Source of the DNA: Nitrospirota bacterium
GTDB lineage: Bacteria > Nitrospirota > Thermodesulfovibrionia > Thermodesulfovibrionales > Dissulfurispiraceae
Assembly (NCBI GenBank): GCA_009773415.1
Contig: WSNO01000002.1
Span: 48,357-112,356, forward strand
Direction: 5' to 3'
DNA: 64,000 nt
The notes under the pieces were generated by a model. It did not search any database. It was not told where the DNA came from and saw only the letters and a list, made by a program, of their open reading frames with translations. The position numbers were made by a program, and so were the translations under genes. Positions 53,534-61,887 of the stretch are shown one piece after another; the first letter of the stretch is position 1; each line of letters opens with the position of its first letter.

Positions 53534-56329
53534 ATGCCTATTGACTATAAAAATACTCTTCATCTTCCGCAAACCGACTTCCCCATGAAGGCAAACCTCA
53601 ATCAGCGGGAGCCGGAAATCCTCCTGTACTGGGAGGAGCAGCGCATTTATGAAAAATTGCAGGAAGCAAACCGCGACAAAAAAACCTATATTCTGCATGA
53701 CGGGCCGCCGTATGCAAACGGCAATATCCACATCGGTCATGCGCTGAACAAGATACTCAAGGATATCATCGTCAAATACAAGTCAATGCAGGGCTATTAT
53801 GCCCCGTATGTGCCTGGCTGGGACTGCCACGGCCTGCCGATTGAACTCCAGGTGGACAAAAATCTCGGCGATAAAAAAGAGAGCTTCGACACACTTAAAA
53901 AACGCCAGCTGTGCCGTGAATATGCCGAAAAGTACGTCAGCATCCAGCGTGAAGAATTTCGCCGTCTTGGTGTATTCGGCGACTGGTTCAACCCGTATCT
54001 GACGCTCTCCAATTCGTATGAAGCCTCTATTGTCAGGGAGTTTTTCCGGTTTGTCCGGCGCGGATCCGTTTACAAAGGGAAAAAGCCGGTACACTGGTGT
54101 CCATCGTGCGTGACGGCGCTTGCCGAGGCGGAAGTCGAATACAGCGACAAGGAATCGCCGTCGGTATTCGTCGCATTCCCGGTTGTCTCGGCCGATGCCG
54201 CCCGCCTTGTGCCGCAGTGTGTAGGGAAACAGGTTGCAATCGTCATCTGGACGACAACCCCATGGACGCTTCCTGCCAACCTCGCGCTTGCGGTCCATCC
54301 AGACCTTATGTATGCCGCAGTTGCTCAGGGAGAGCGGATTCTGCTTGTTGCCGAAGATAACCTGCCGATGCTCGCCGGCCGCATCGGCCTCACGGGCGAA
54401 GTGCTTGCCCGCATCGCCGGGCGGGAGATCGAAGGGACAAAGGCACGGCATCCGTTTATCGATCGCGAATCCCGCGTCATTGCGGGTGAATTTGTCACCA
54501 CAGGAGAAGGCAGCGGCATCGTTCATATTGCGCCCGGCCACGGTGAGGACGACTATGAGGCCGGGATCCAGCATGGCCTCGACATCTATGCACCGGTGAA
54601 TGATCACGGCAAGTTTACCAGAGAGGTTCCCGAGTTTGCCGGACAGTTTGTTTTCAAGGCAAATGAAGGAATTATCGCTTTGCTGCGTGAAAAGGATGCC
54701 CTGCTCGGCACCGATAAAATTCATCACGCCTATCCGCACTGCTGGCGCTGCAAAAAGCCGGTTATCTTCCGAGCGACAGCACAGTGGTTTATTTCGATGG
54801 AGAAAAATGATCTTCGCGGGAAGTGCCTGGGCGCAATTCAGAAAACAGCATGGATTCCGGCGTGGGGCAGAGAGCGCATCAATAACATGGTCGTCAATCG
54901 TCCGGACTGGTGCATCTCGCGACAGCGCTTGTGGGGAGTCCCGATTACGCTTATTACCTGCGAGGATTGCGGCACGTTCATTCAGGACGATGCGTTGTTC
55001 GTTCGGATCACCGATATGACGGCAGCCGGAGGCTCCGACACCTGGTTTGTCGCGGATGTTCAGGAGTTGCTCGGAAAGCCTTACGAATGCGCCAAATGCG
55101 GCGGTTTGGCGTTCAAGAAGGAAATGGATATTCTCGATGTCTGGTTTGATTCCGGCGTCAGCCATGCCGCCGTTGTTGAGCAGGACAATCGTTTGAGCTG
55201 GCCTGCGGACCTGTACCTTGAAGGCAGCGACCAGCATCGCGGATGGTTCCAGAGCTCGCTGCTCGCTTCGGTCGGAACGCGGGATGAGGCTCCCTATCGG
55301 GCTGTTCTGACGCACGGGTTCACCGTGGACGGACAAGGCAAGAAGATGTCGAAGTCTCTCGGCAATGTCATTGCTCCGCAGGAGATTATCAGGCAGAACG
55401 GAGCAGAGATTATCCGGCTCTGGGTTTCTGCTGAAGACTACAAGGACGATATCAAGCTGTCCAAAGAGATTGTGAGCCGTCTTATTGAAGCGTACCGGAA
55501 AATCCGCAACACCATGCGCTACCTCCACGGCAATATTGCGGACTTCGACTATGGCGACTACCGTACCGATCTCCTTGAAATCGACCGCTGGATGCTTTCC
55601 AAATTCAACGGGCTTGTCAAGCGTGTAACGTCAGCATATGAGCGTTTTGACTTTCACGAGGTCTTTCATGCTGTCTATAATTTCTGTGTTGTCGAGGTGA
55701 GCTCGTTCTATCTTGACATCCTGAAAGATCGCATCTACACATTCCGCAGGGATTCGCGGGAGCGCCGCGCCGCGCAGTGGGTACTGCATCGCATCCTCGT
55801 TGATATGACCAGACTCGTTGCTCCTGTTCTTTCATTTACGTCGGAGGAAGTCTGGAGCTATATTGCAAAGCATTCTCCGAACAGTCCCGAGAGTGTTTTT
55901 CTGGCAGGATTCCCTGTTGCCGATGAAGCCTGCATTGATGCAAACCTTGAAGCCCGCTGGGCGAAGCTGATAGGCATTCGCGACGAAGCAAACAAGGCGC
56001 TTGAACTCAGGAAAAAAGAGAAATTTGTCGGCAGCGGTCTTGAGACAAAACTTGTATTCTCTGCGCCGCATGAGTATGGCGAGCTTCTCGCACAGTATCG
56101 GGATTTTCTGCCGACGCTCTTTATCGTCTCGGCTGCGGAGACAGCACCGGCAGGAGCAGACTTGACGGAGGCATACATGAGCGATGCTATTCCGGGTCTG
56201 GCGATTAAGGTTGAGAAAGCTGTCGGACAGAAGTGCGAGCGCTGTTGGAACTGGAGCTCTTCGGTCGGATCATTTGAAGCGCATCCTCAGCTCTGCCGGC
56301 GCTGTCACGGGGTTATCGCGTCAGAATGA
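53534..56329 (+). CDS. ileS: Isoleucyl-tRNA synthetase
   Basis: Charges tRNA-Ile. 931 residues. HIGH is seen as GNIHIGHALNKILKD (about 64-78), the editing domain at about 200-400 with TTTPWTLPANLALAVHPDLM, and KMSKS in GQGKKMSKSLGNVIAP (about 600-615). The C-terminal zinc site has CERCWNW and CRRCHG, typical of bacterial IleS. A TTGCAG/TAGGAT pair (18-bp spacer) just upstream may be the promoter; there is no T-box leader. lspA overlaps its last 4 nt. Confidence 0.97.
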   Translation: MPIDYKNTLHLPQTDFPMKANLNQREPEILLYWEEQRIYEKLQEANRDKKTYILHDGPPYANGNIHIGHALNKILKDIIVKYKSMQGYYAPYVPGWDCHGLPIELQVDKNLGDKKESFDTLKKRQLCREYAEKYVSIQREEFRRLGVFGDWFNPYLTLSNSYEASIVREFFRFVRRGSVYKGKKPVHWCPSCVTALAEAEVEYSDKESPSVFVAFPVVSADAARLVPQCVGKQVAIVIWTTTPWTLPANLALAVHPDLMYAAVAQGERILLVAEDNLPMLAGRIGLTGEVLARIAGREIEGTKARHPFIDRESRVIAGEFVTTGEGSGIVHIAPGHGEDDYEAGIQHGLDIYAPVNDHGKFTREVPEFAGQFVFKANEGIIALLREKDALLGTDKIHHAYPHCWRCKKPVIFRATAQWFISMEKNDLRGKCLGAIQKTAWIPAWGRERINNMVVNRPDWCISRQRLWGVPITLITCEDCGTFIQDDALFVRITDMTAAGGSDTWFVADVQELLGKPYECAKCGGLAFKKEMDILDVWFDSGVSHAAVVEQDNRLSWPADLYLEGSDQHRGWFQSSLLASVGTRDEAPYRAVLTHGFTVDGQGKKMSKSLGNVIAPQEIIRQNGAEIIRLWVSAEDYKDDIKLSKEIVSRLIEAYRKIRNTMRYLHGNIADFDYGDYRTDLLEIDRWMLSKFNGLVKRVTSAYERFDFHEVFHAVYNFCVVEVSSFYLDILKDRIYTFRRDSRERRAAQWVLHRILVDMTRLVAPVLSFTSEEVWSYIAKHSPNSPESVFLAGFPVADEACIDANLEARWAKLIGIRDEANKALELRKKEKFVGSGLETKLVFSAPHEYGELLAQYRDFLPTLFIVSAAETAPAGADLTEAYMSDAIPGLAIKVEKAVGQKCERCWNWSSSVGSFEAHPQLCRRCHGVIASE

Positions 56330-56814
56330 TGCCTGATTGTTTCCGCTACCGCATTACGGTGAGAAACGCATTTTTTATCGCCTTAATTATCTATGTGCTC
56401 GATCAGATAACCAAATATCTTGCCAAGCAGAACATCAGTCCGTTTGAGTCTATCCCCGTGACGTCTTTCTTTAATCTGGTCTATGTTGAAAACCTCGGAT
56501 CAGCATTCGGCATGTTTCAAAGCATGGGCGTCTATTTCTTCATAGCAGTTGCGTTCATTGCGACTATTCTCGTAACGGCGCTCATCCTGAAAGACCCGCA
56601 GAACCGTATTGCCTTCTCGCTGGTTCTGGGCGGCGCCTTGGGCAATCTGACCGATCGTCTGGTTCACGGAGGGGTTATTGATTTTCTGGACTTTCATGTT
56701 GCCGGGCATCACTGGCCGGCATTCAACGTTGCAGACATGGGGCTGACGGCGGGCATCCTCATGCTGCTTGCCAGCGCTTTTTTTGGTGAAGATGCCGGCA
56801 ACAAAAAAACCTGA
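56326..56814 (+). CDS. lspA: Lipoprotein signal peptidase
   Basis: Aspartic membrane protease (SPase II) that cleaves lipoprotein signal peptides. 162 residues with four membrane helices. The catalytic Asp residues are in NLTDRLVHGGVIDFLDF and FNVADMGLTAGI; LGSAFGMFQS is also conserved. It overlaps ileS by 4 nt (ATGA), a very common gene pair. Substrates in this window include RlpA and the radA-linked lipoprotein. Confidence 0.96.
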   Translation: MMPDCFRYRITVRNAFFIALIIYVLDQITKYLAKQNISPFESIPVTSFFNLVYVENLGSAFGMFQSMGVYFFIAVAFIATILVTALILKDPQNRIAFSLVLGGALGNLTDRLVHGGVIDFLDFHVAGHHWPAFNVADMGLTAGILMLLASAFFGEDAGNKKT

Positions 56815-56869
56815 AACGCCGCGGACGGGCTTTTTTGTTTCTTCTGCAGCTTTCTCCACCGCCTTTCTA

Positions 56870-56898
56870 TTGACACATAATTCCGATTCTGTTAGCGT
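56870..56898 (+). promoter_or_regulatory. Promoter of the HDOD gene, leaderless
   Basis: TTGACA (56870-56875), a 17-bp spacer, TAGCGT (56893-56898), then 6 nt to the ATG. Confidence 0.5.
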
Positions 56899-56904
56899 TA
56901 GGAT

Positions 56905-58098
56905 ATGAAACAGGATCCGGCAGAAGAGCTTCTCTCAAAAATCCAGGGAGGCTATTCGCTTCCTTCCCTTTCGCTTGTCGCCCTGAAGCTGGTTGATCTC
57001 GCATCGAGCGAAAATTCATCAATTGATGATATGGCCAGGCTGATTGAGACAGACCCCGCTTTGACGGTCAGGCTGCTGCGGCTCGCTAACAGTGTCTTTT
57101 TCAAGTCGTCTTCACCGGCAACGACCATTGAGCAGGCGATTATGCGCATCGGGTCGAACCATTTGCGGATTATGGCACTTTCACTGTCATTGCGTGATAC
57201 CTTCCCGATGGGCAAGGTCGGCACAATGGATTATGAACTCTTCTGGCGTTCATCGGTATATCGGGCACTTCTTGCCAAAACGCTGGCGCAGAGCCTCGCG
57301 ACCTGCAAATCGGAGGAGGCATTTGTAGCGGGGCTGGTGCTCGAAATCGGTTTTCTGATATTTCACGACCTGTTCCTGAAAGAGAAGCCGGTCACAAGGG
57401 AATTTCACTTTTATCCGCTCAAGCCGCTTCTCCAGTGGGAGCAAAAGGAGTTCGGCATTGATCATCGTCAGGTCGGCGAAGCTGCGCTGCGTTTCTGGCG
57501 GTTCCCGGACGCTATTGTTTCTTGTCAGCAGGTACATTCGTTTGATGAGTATTCAGACACGGTGGCGCCCCTGACTCTGGTTACGGAGGTTTCCCGTGAA
57601 TTTGCCGCACTCATCTGTGAGGAGTCTCTGGAGTGGGCACCGGTTTTCAAAAAAGCCGAGGACGTCTACGGCCTCAACCAGGATGTGCTGAGCGACATCC
57701 TGATTGCTACTTTTGAGGAGGTCGACCATATTGCGGAGAGCCTGCGTGTGGGTATGAGCCGGGACAAAGATGTCGTCGGCCTCATACAGAAGGCGAATAC
57801 TTCACTGTGCGAACTCTCATCGAAAGTGCTTATCTGGCAGGATCAACTGGCGCGTCAGCCGCTTCCGTCCTTTGATGCGCTGAAAAGGCAGGAGTCTCCG
57901 CAGATAAAAGACACGCTGCAGGCGGTGGCTCACGAGATTCGCAATCCGTTGCTTATTGTCGGCGGCTTTGCAAAGCGACTCTCAACGTCGCTCGAACAGG
58001 ATTCTGAGGGATGGAAGTACGTCCAGATTATCCTTGAGGAATCAAAGAGGCTTGAAGCGGCGCTTGCCGCCATGACCGGAGAGAGCACCGCAAACTGA
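56905..58098 (+). CDS. HDOD domain protein with orphan histidine-kinase dimerisation domain
   Basis: 397 residues. The N-terminal HDOD domain (about 10-210) has LPSLSLVALKLVDLASSENS, IETDPALTVRLLRLANSVFF and AIMRIGSNHLRIMALSLSLR; HDOD lacks the metal-binding HD of phosphodiesterases and is a signalling scaffold. The C-terminus (about 335-395) reads TLQAVAHEIRNPLLIVGGFA, a HisKA dimerisation/phospho-acceptor H box, but the protein ends before any ATPase domain. It may be phosphorylated by another kinase or act as a dimer scaffold. Divergent members of this layout exist, but the missing ATPase is notable. Confidence 0.88.
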   Translation: MKQDPAEELLSKIQGGYSLPSLSLVALKLVDLASSENSSIDDMARLIETDPALTVRLLRLANSVFFKSSSPATTIEQAIMRIGSNHLRIMALSLSLRDTFPMGKVGTMDYELFWRSSVYRALLAKTLAQSLATCKSEEAFVAGLVLEIGFLIFHDLFLKEKPVTREFHFYPLKPLLQWEQKEFGIDHRQVGEAALRFWRFPDAIVSCQQVHSFDEYSDTVAPLTLVTEVSREFAALICEESLEWAPVFKKAEDVYGLNQDVLSDILIATFEEVDHIAESLRVGMSRDKDVVGLIQKANTSLCELSSKVLIWQDQLARQPLPSFDALKRQESPQIKDTLQAVAHEIRNPLLIVGGFAKRLSTSLEQDSEGWKYVQIILEESKRLEAALAAMTGESTAN

Positions 58099-58167
58099 TC
58101 GAGGGAACGTCAGGGATCTCACGCATAGCGGGGCTTCTGTCCGTCTGATTCTCATGTTCCGAATCAG

Positions 58168-58908
58168 CTATTTTTCTGCCGGGAACTGCCCGTATTTTTT
58201 TCTTGTTTCAACAGCATTTCCGCATGAATACTCGCCTTCAGGACATGGCCCCGCAAGACATCCCGGACCCGCTTGGTTGAAGATCACCGGAGCAACAGAC
58301 TTCGCCAGTTGCAGCATTGCGTCAGCCATTGCGCGTATCTCCCACTGCGCACGGGTGCAACAGCGCTGCCGGAAGAAGTGGAGCAACACGCGGGCATTCA
58401 TAGTGACGATTATTTTCGTTTCCGCGGCATTCGGCAGCACAAAGCGAGCATCCTGATTGGCAGCCTCGCCCCTGATGCCGCGTTCGTTCAGCTTCCTCAC
58501 TATCTGCCGATAGACCTCCTGAGCGTGTGCCATGCACTTTTCGTATTCTGCGGACAGCTGCGGATCATCCCTGATGATTGGCGGGATAACGAAGTCGAAC
58601 CCAGCCTCTTCACTCACGTACCGCTGCGACTGCTGGCTGTAGGAAGCAAGCCGGTGGCGCACGAGCTGGTGAGAACAGGCGCGGCTGATGCCCTCTATTG
58701 CAAACGTGAAGGATGCATGCTCAATCGGGCTGAGATGACCCATTTTTCTGAGGCGCTCGACAAAGGTCTTCTGGTCTTTCGCTTCAATCTTCTCTTTCAG
58801 CGCCTCAATGTCCGACGCGCTGTAACAAAGCTTAGCCGCGAGAGCTATCGTCTCTTCCGGATTCGGCGTATAACGGAGCAGGATTACTTTCAGTGCGGCT
58901 TCAGGCAT
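58168..58908 (-). CDS. thyX: FAD-dependent thymidylate synthase
   Basis: Makes dTMP from dUMP with methylenetetrahydrofolate and FADH2. 246 residues from ATG 58908, 7 nt after hisB; an ATG at 58959 would overlap hisB by 44 nt. The ThyX motif appears as RHRLASYSQQSQRY (about residues 75-88), preceded by HLSPIEHASFTFAIEGISRA and followed by NARVLLHFFRQRCCTRAQWE. Presence of ThyX fits an anaerobic lifestyle. The C-terminus has extra Cys (GPGCLAGPCPEGEYSCGN), seen in many ThyX proteins. Confidence 0.95.
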   Translation of the reverse strand: MPEAALKVILLRYTPNPEETIALAAKLCYSASDIEALKEKIEAKDQKTFVERLRKMGHLSPIEHASFTFAIEGISRACSHQLVRHRLASYSQQSQRYVSEEAGFDFVIPPIIRDDPQLSAEYEKCMAHAQEVYRQIVRKLNERGIRGEAANQDARFVLPNAAETKIIVTMNARVLLHFFRQRCCTRAQWEIRAMADAMLQLAKSVAPVIFNQAGPGCLAGPCPEGEYSCGNAVETRKKYGQFPAEK

Positions 58909-58915
58909 AGACGGA

Positions 58916-59500
58916 CTAAAGCTTCCCTTTTGTTGAGGGGATTCGCCGCTTCCGCTCATCGACGGCGACCGCCTCGCGCAGCGCCCGGCCGAAAGCCTTG
59001 AATACTGCTTCGATTATGTGATGCAGATCCCGCCCATATTCAACGATGATGTGAATGTTCATCTGGGCATGGTTGCTCAAAGAACGGAAGAAATCCTCAA
59101 ACAAAGAGATCTCAATGTCGCGTACGGTGCCACGCGGCGGCTTCACCTTATAAATCAGATAGGGACGACCGCTCAGATCAAGGATCACGCGGGCAAGCGC
59201 CTCATCCATCGGCACCGCCGCGGACCCATAGCGCCTGATTCCTTTTTTGTCGCCGACCGCCTTTCTGAGGGCTTCCCCCATGGTGATGCCGAGGTCTTCC
59301 ATCAGGTGATGATAATCGATGTCCGTGTCGCCTTTCGCACGCACCTTCAGATCGAGAAAGCCGTGGAAGGCGCACAGATCGAGCATATGATCGAGAAACG
59401 GCACTGTCGTTTTTATGTCATTCTTTCCCGTGCCGTCCAGGTTCAGTGTGACGGCAATATCTGTTTCCTTTGTCTGTCGTGTGATAGTCGCTTTTCTCAT
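58916..59500 (-). CDS. hisB: Imidazoleglycerol-phosphate dehydratase
   Basis: Sixth step of histidine synthesis. 194 residues from ATG 59500, overlapping the hisC stop by 4 nt with AAGGAG upstream. Duplicated metal motifs: TVPFLDHMLDLCAFHGFLDL and DTDIDYHHLMEDLGITMGEA in the first half, SLFEDFFRSLSNHAQMNIHI and HHIIEAVFKAFGRALR in the second. Monofunctional type without the HisB phosphatase domain. Confidence 0.97.
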   Translation of the reverse strand: MRKATITRQTKETDIAVTLNLDGTGKNDIKTTVPFLDHMLDLCAFHGFLDLKVRAKGDTDIDYHHLMEDLGITMGEALRKAVGDKKGIRRYGSAAVPMDEALARVILDLSGRPYLIYKVKPPRGTVRDIEISLFEDFFRSLSNHAQMNIHIIVEYGRDLHHIIEAVFKAFGRALREAVAVDERKRRIPSTKGKL

Positions 59501-60546
59501 GAACGCTCCTTGATTATTGTCCGGAGTGCCGCGCAAAACGCCGCATTTTCATCCGGAGTGCCGATTGTCACCCGCAGGGCATCGGGTATCATGACGCTCA
59601 TGTTGCGCACCAGCACGCCCGAGCGGATAAGCGCCTTATGAACTGCATCGGCGTTTGAAAGCCGGAAGAGTATGAAATTTGCGTCGGACGGACAGGACTC
59701 GACACCAGGCATGCTTTTCAGCTCCTTCACGACCCTGGTTCGCTCGGCAACTATTTTCTTTACACCGGCGCGGCTTTCCGTCTTCCGGCAGAGCGATTCA
59801 AGCGCAAGTGCCTGGGAAAGAGCATTCACGTTGTAAGGCAGCCGAACTTTATTCACTTCAGCAATCATTCCTTCATCAGCAATAATATACCCGAGGCGCA
59901 ATGCGGCAAGGCCTATCTTGCTGAATGTCCGGAGCACCGCAAGATTGCTGAATCTTTTCAGCTCGGGGATAAAGCTCTTTTCTTTTGAGAACGGCTGGTA
60001 TGCTTCATCGACCACAATAATCCCGTCCGAAACGTGCAGAATCTCTTCAATCGCCTTCCGCTCAAAGGAGTTCCCGGTGGGGTTGTTCGGTGAGCTGAGA
60101 AAGACAATTTTCGGTTGCAATTTACGGATCGCAGCCAGCATTTTCCGCAGATCCAGCGAAAAATCGCTCTGCAGGGGGATACCGATCCCCTGTTCACCGA
60201 TCGCCTGGGAGATGATGCCGTACATCGAAAATGTCGGCACAGGATAGAGCACAGGACCGCCGAACGCAATTATCAGGTTGTAGATGATTTCGTCCGAGCC
60301 GTTGCCCAGCAGTATCTGGCGCTCGGCAACCGCATATTCCTTTGAGAGTGCCTTTTTCAGGGCAAGACCCTGCGGGTCCGGGTAGCGGTTCAGAGACGCC
60401 ATAACCTGCGAACTAAGCGCAAGATCCGGAGCATACGGGCTTTCATTGGCGTCAAGCTTCACACGGCAGGGAATCTCTTTTGCTTCATACGCGGTGAGTG
60501 AACGAATGTTTTGGCGTGCAAGTGCAGAAAAATCAGGCTTTTTCAT
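59497..60546 (-). CDS. hisC: Histidinol-phosphate aminotransferase
   Basis: PLP enzyme of histidine synthesis. 349 residues. Signatures: KLDANESPYAPDLALSSQVM, GNGSDEIIYNLIIAFGGPVL, SSPNNPTGNSFERKAIEEIL, VVDEAYQPFSKE and the PLP-Lys in RTFSKIGLAALRLGYIIADE. A TTGACA/TATGAT promoter lies 8 nt before the ATG and no Shine-Dalgarno is seen. It heads hisC-hisB-thyX. Confidence 0.96.
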   Translation of the reverse strand: MKKPDFSALARQNIRSLTAYEAKEIPCRVKLDANESPYAPDLALSSQVMASLNRYPDPQGLALKKALSKEYAVAERQILLGNGSDEIIYNLIIAFGGPVLYPVPTFSMYGIISQAIGEQGIGIPLQSDFSLDLRKMLAAIRKLQPKIVFLSSPNNPTGNSFERKAIEEILHVSDGIIVVDEAYQPFSKEKSFIPELKRFSNLAVLRTFSKIGLAALRLGYIIADEGMIAEVNKVRLPYNVNALSQALALESLCRKTESRAGVKKIVAERTRVVKELKSMPGVESCPSDANFILFRLSNADAVHKALIRSGVLVRNMSVMIPDALRVTIGTPDENAAFCAALRTIIKERS

Positions 60547-60554
60547 AGTGGTCT

Positions 60555-60584
60555 ATCATAGTATTCGGCTGAAAACGTTGTCAA
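60555..60584 (-). promoter_or_regulatory. hisC-hisB-thyX promoter, near-leaderless
   Basis: On the minus strand: TTGACA (60584-60579), an 18-bp spacer, TATGAT (60560-60555), then 8 nt to the ATG. Its -35 overlaps the divergent IMPase -35. Confidence 0.75.
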
Positions 60585-60607
60585 TCCAGACAGATGGCGG
60601 GTATAAT
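60578..60607 (+). promoter_or_regulatory. Promoter of the IMPase-family gene, leaderless
   Basis: TTGTCA (60578-60583), an 18-bp spacer, perfect TATAAT (60602-60607); the GTG start lies 6 nt further, at the expected transcription start. Confidence 0.78.
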
Positions 60608-60613
60608 AACACT

Positions 60614-61408
60614 GTGCGTATTGAAGATATGAGAGCGATAGGCCAGCGGCTTTTTCGGGAAATCGGCAGGGTTCGGCTGACAACGGCAACCGCTCAGGCT
60701 CTCGATAAAGGCGCCGGCGGCGACCGGACATTTGCGGTTGATAAACAGGCCGAGGACTGCATACTTGCCGGACTTTCGGCACTGAACGAACCGATGAGCA
60801 TCATTTCTGAAGAGTTCGGACACAAAGACCTTCTTGGCGGCGGGCAGCGAGTCCTGATAGACCCTATAGACGGCAGCAAAAATGCTGTTTCCGGACTTCC
60901 GTTTTACTGCGCCGCCATTGCCGTGGCCGAGGGAGATACGGTCGGCCACATCGTGCAGGGGTATGTCATCAATCTGCTGAGCGGCGATGAGTTCTGGGCT
61001 GAGAAGGGGAAGGGCGCATTTTTTAATGGGCAGCGCATGCAGACTCAGCAGGACGATACACTGTTGGTGGTTGCCTTTGAAGCCCAGCAGCCGCCCCGGG
61101 ACATGCGGCTGCTGGTGCCGTTGTTAAGCTCAGCCCGGCGTGTTCGCTGTCTTGGTGCGGTGGCGCTCGATTTGGCGCATGTCGCGTACAGCTCTATCAG
61201 TATTTTTTATACAAGCGCCCCCTCTCGAAGCATCGACTTCGGCGCCGGAGTCCTGCTTGTCCGGGAGGCCGGCGGGGTTATTACTGATGCCGCAGGGCAC
61301 GCCATCGACGCGGCTCCGCTGGATTTGAGCCGAAGCGTAAGCTTGTTGGCTTCCGGTAACAACATACTTCATGAGCGGGCATTGGGCATCCTGTCGCAAC
61401 ACTCCTGA
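60614..61408 (+). CDS. Inositol monophosphatase-family (IMPase/FBPase-like) phosphatase
   Basis: Mg2+-dependent, Li+-sensitive-type sugar phosphatase. GTG 60614 coincides with the predicted transcription start; 264 residues. Metal-site motifs: ISEEFGHKDL (Glu), LIDPIDGSKNAVSGLPFYCA (Asp-x-Ile-Asp-Gly) and SIDFGAGVLLVREAGGVITD (Asp). The layout is closest to archaeal-type IMPase/fructose-bisphosphatase proteins; substrate (inositol phosphate, fructose-1,6-bisphosphate, or 3'-phosphoadenosine phosphate) is not decidable from sequence. It is divergent from hisC and shares its -35 region. Confidence 0.88.
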   Translation: MRIEDMRAIGQRLFREIGRVRLTTATAQALDKGAGGDRTFAVDKQAEDCILAGLSALNEPMSIISEEFGHKDLLGGGQRVLIDPIDGSKNAVSGLPFYCAAIAVAEGDTVGHIVQGYVINLLSGDEFWAEKGKGAFFNGQRMQTQQDDTLLVVAFEAQQPPRDMRLLVPLLSSARRVRCLGAVALDLAHVAYSSISIFYTSAPSRSIDFGAGVLLVREAGGVITDAAGHAIDAAPLDLSRSVSLLASGNNILHERALGILSQHS

Positions 61409-61431
61409 GAGAACGATTATTAGGGGGGGGC

Positions 61432-61806
61432 ATGGGAGCGACAACTGTAACGATCTTTGTCAGCAGAGCGTCATTGAAGCCGGCTTCCAGCTTGAGTATT
61501 ATTGCGAGAGGTGCAGCGCACGTGGCGGAGCGATTTCGTGCCCTTTCGAAGCGGTCAGGCCGCCGTTTGGCCTGGCAACGCAGCGGGCTTCTTCGGCGGT
61601 GTTGTGAGCGGAGACTTGAAGTGGAAATAGAGACAGCCCGTTTGCAGGGCAAAATTGCAGGCGCTGTTGAAACTGCGTCGGAAGAAGACCGTCAGAGAGG
61701 ACAGAAAGCGGTTATTGCTAAAGATCGTCAGCTTGTCTGTCCGTAGTGCAAGTCTGAAACGCACGAGGCCAAATTCTGCACAAAGTGCGGACAGCAGGTG
61801 AAGTAA
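61432..61806 (+). pseudogene. Decayed zinc-ribbon protein gene
   Basis: Fragments of one protein lie in different frames. The first part, in the frame two bases after the ATG, reads SVIEAGFQLEYYCERCSARG with its CxxC. The last part reads EIETARLQGKIAGAVETASE and EEDRQRGQKAVIAKDRQLVC, then P, a TAG at 61744, and CKSETHEAKFCTKCGQQVK. The pieces match, from memory, a family of multi-zinc-ribbon proteins with N- and C-terminal C4 sites; most of the middle is missing. At least one frameshift and the amber codon inside the CPxC knuckle show it is not functional. Confidence 0.75.
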
Positions 61807-61887
61807 AGACTATCAGGAGGCAGTCGACAGGTATCAGGGCACAAAACAGAATGTTATTTGTGATAATGAAGAAATGAAGGAGTTATC

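Noticed and set aside
53783..55528. A 581-codon open frame on the minus strand
   Set aside because: It lies wholly antisense to ileS, which has all family motifs; the frame is a by-product of codon bias and its product has no recognisable domain.
61744..61746. TAG in the zinc-ribbon gene as a pyrrolysine codon
   Set aside because: The upstream part is also frameshifted and internally deleted, so decay explains it; no other amber read-through is seen.
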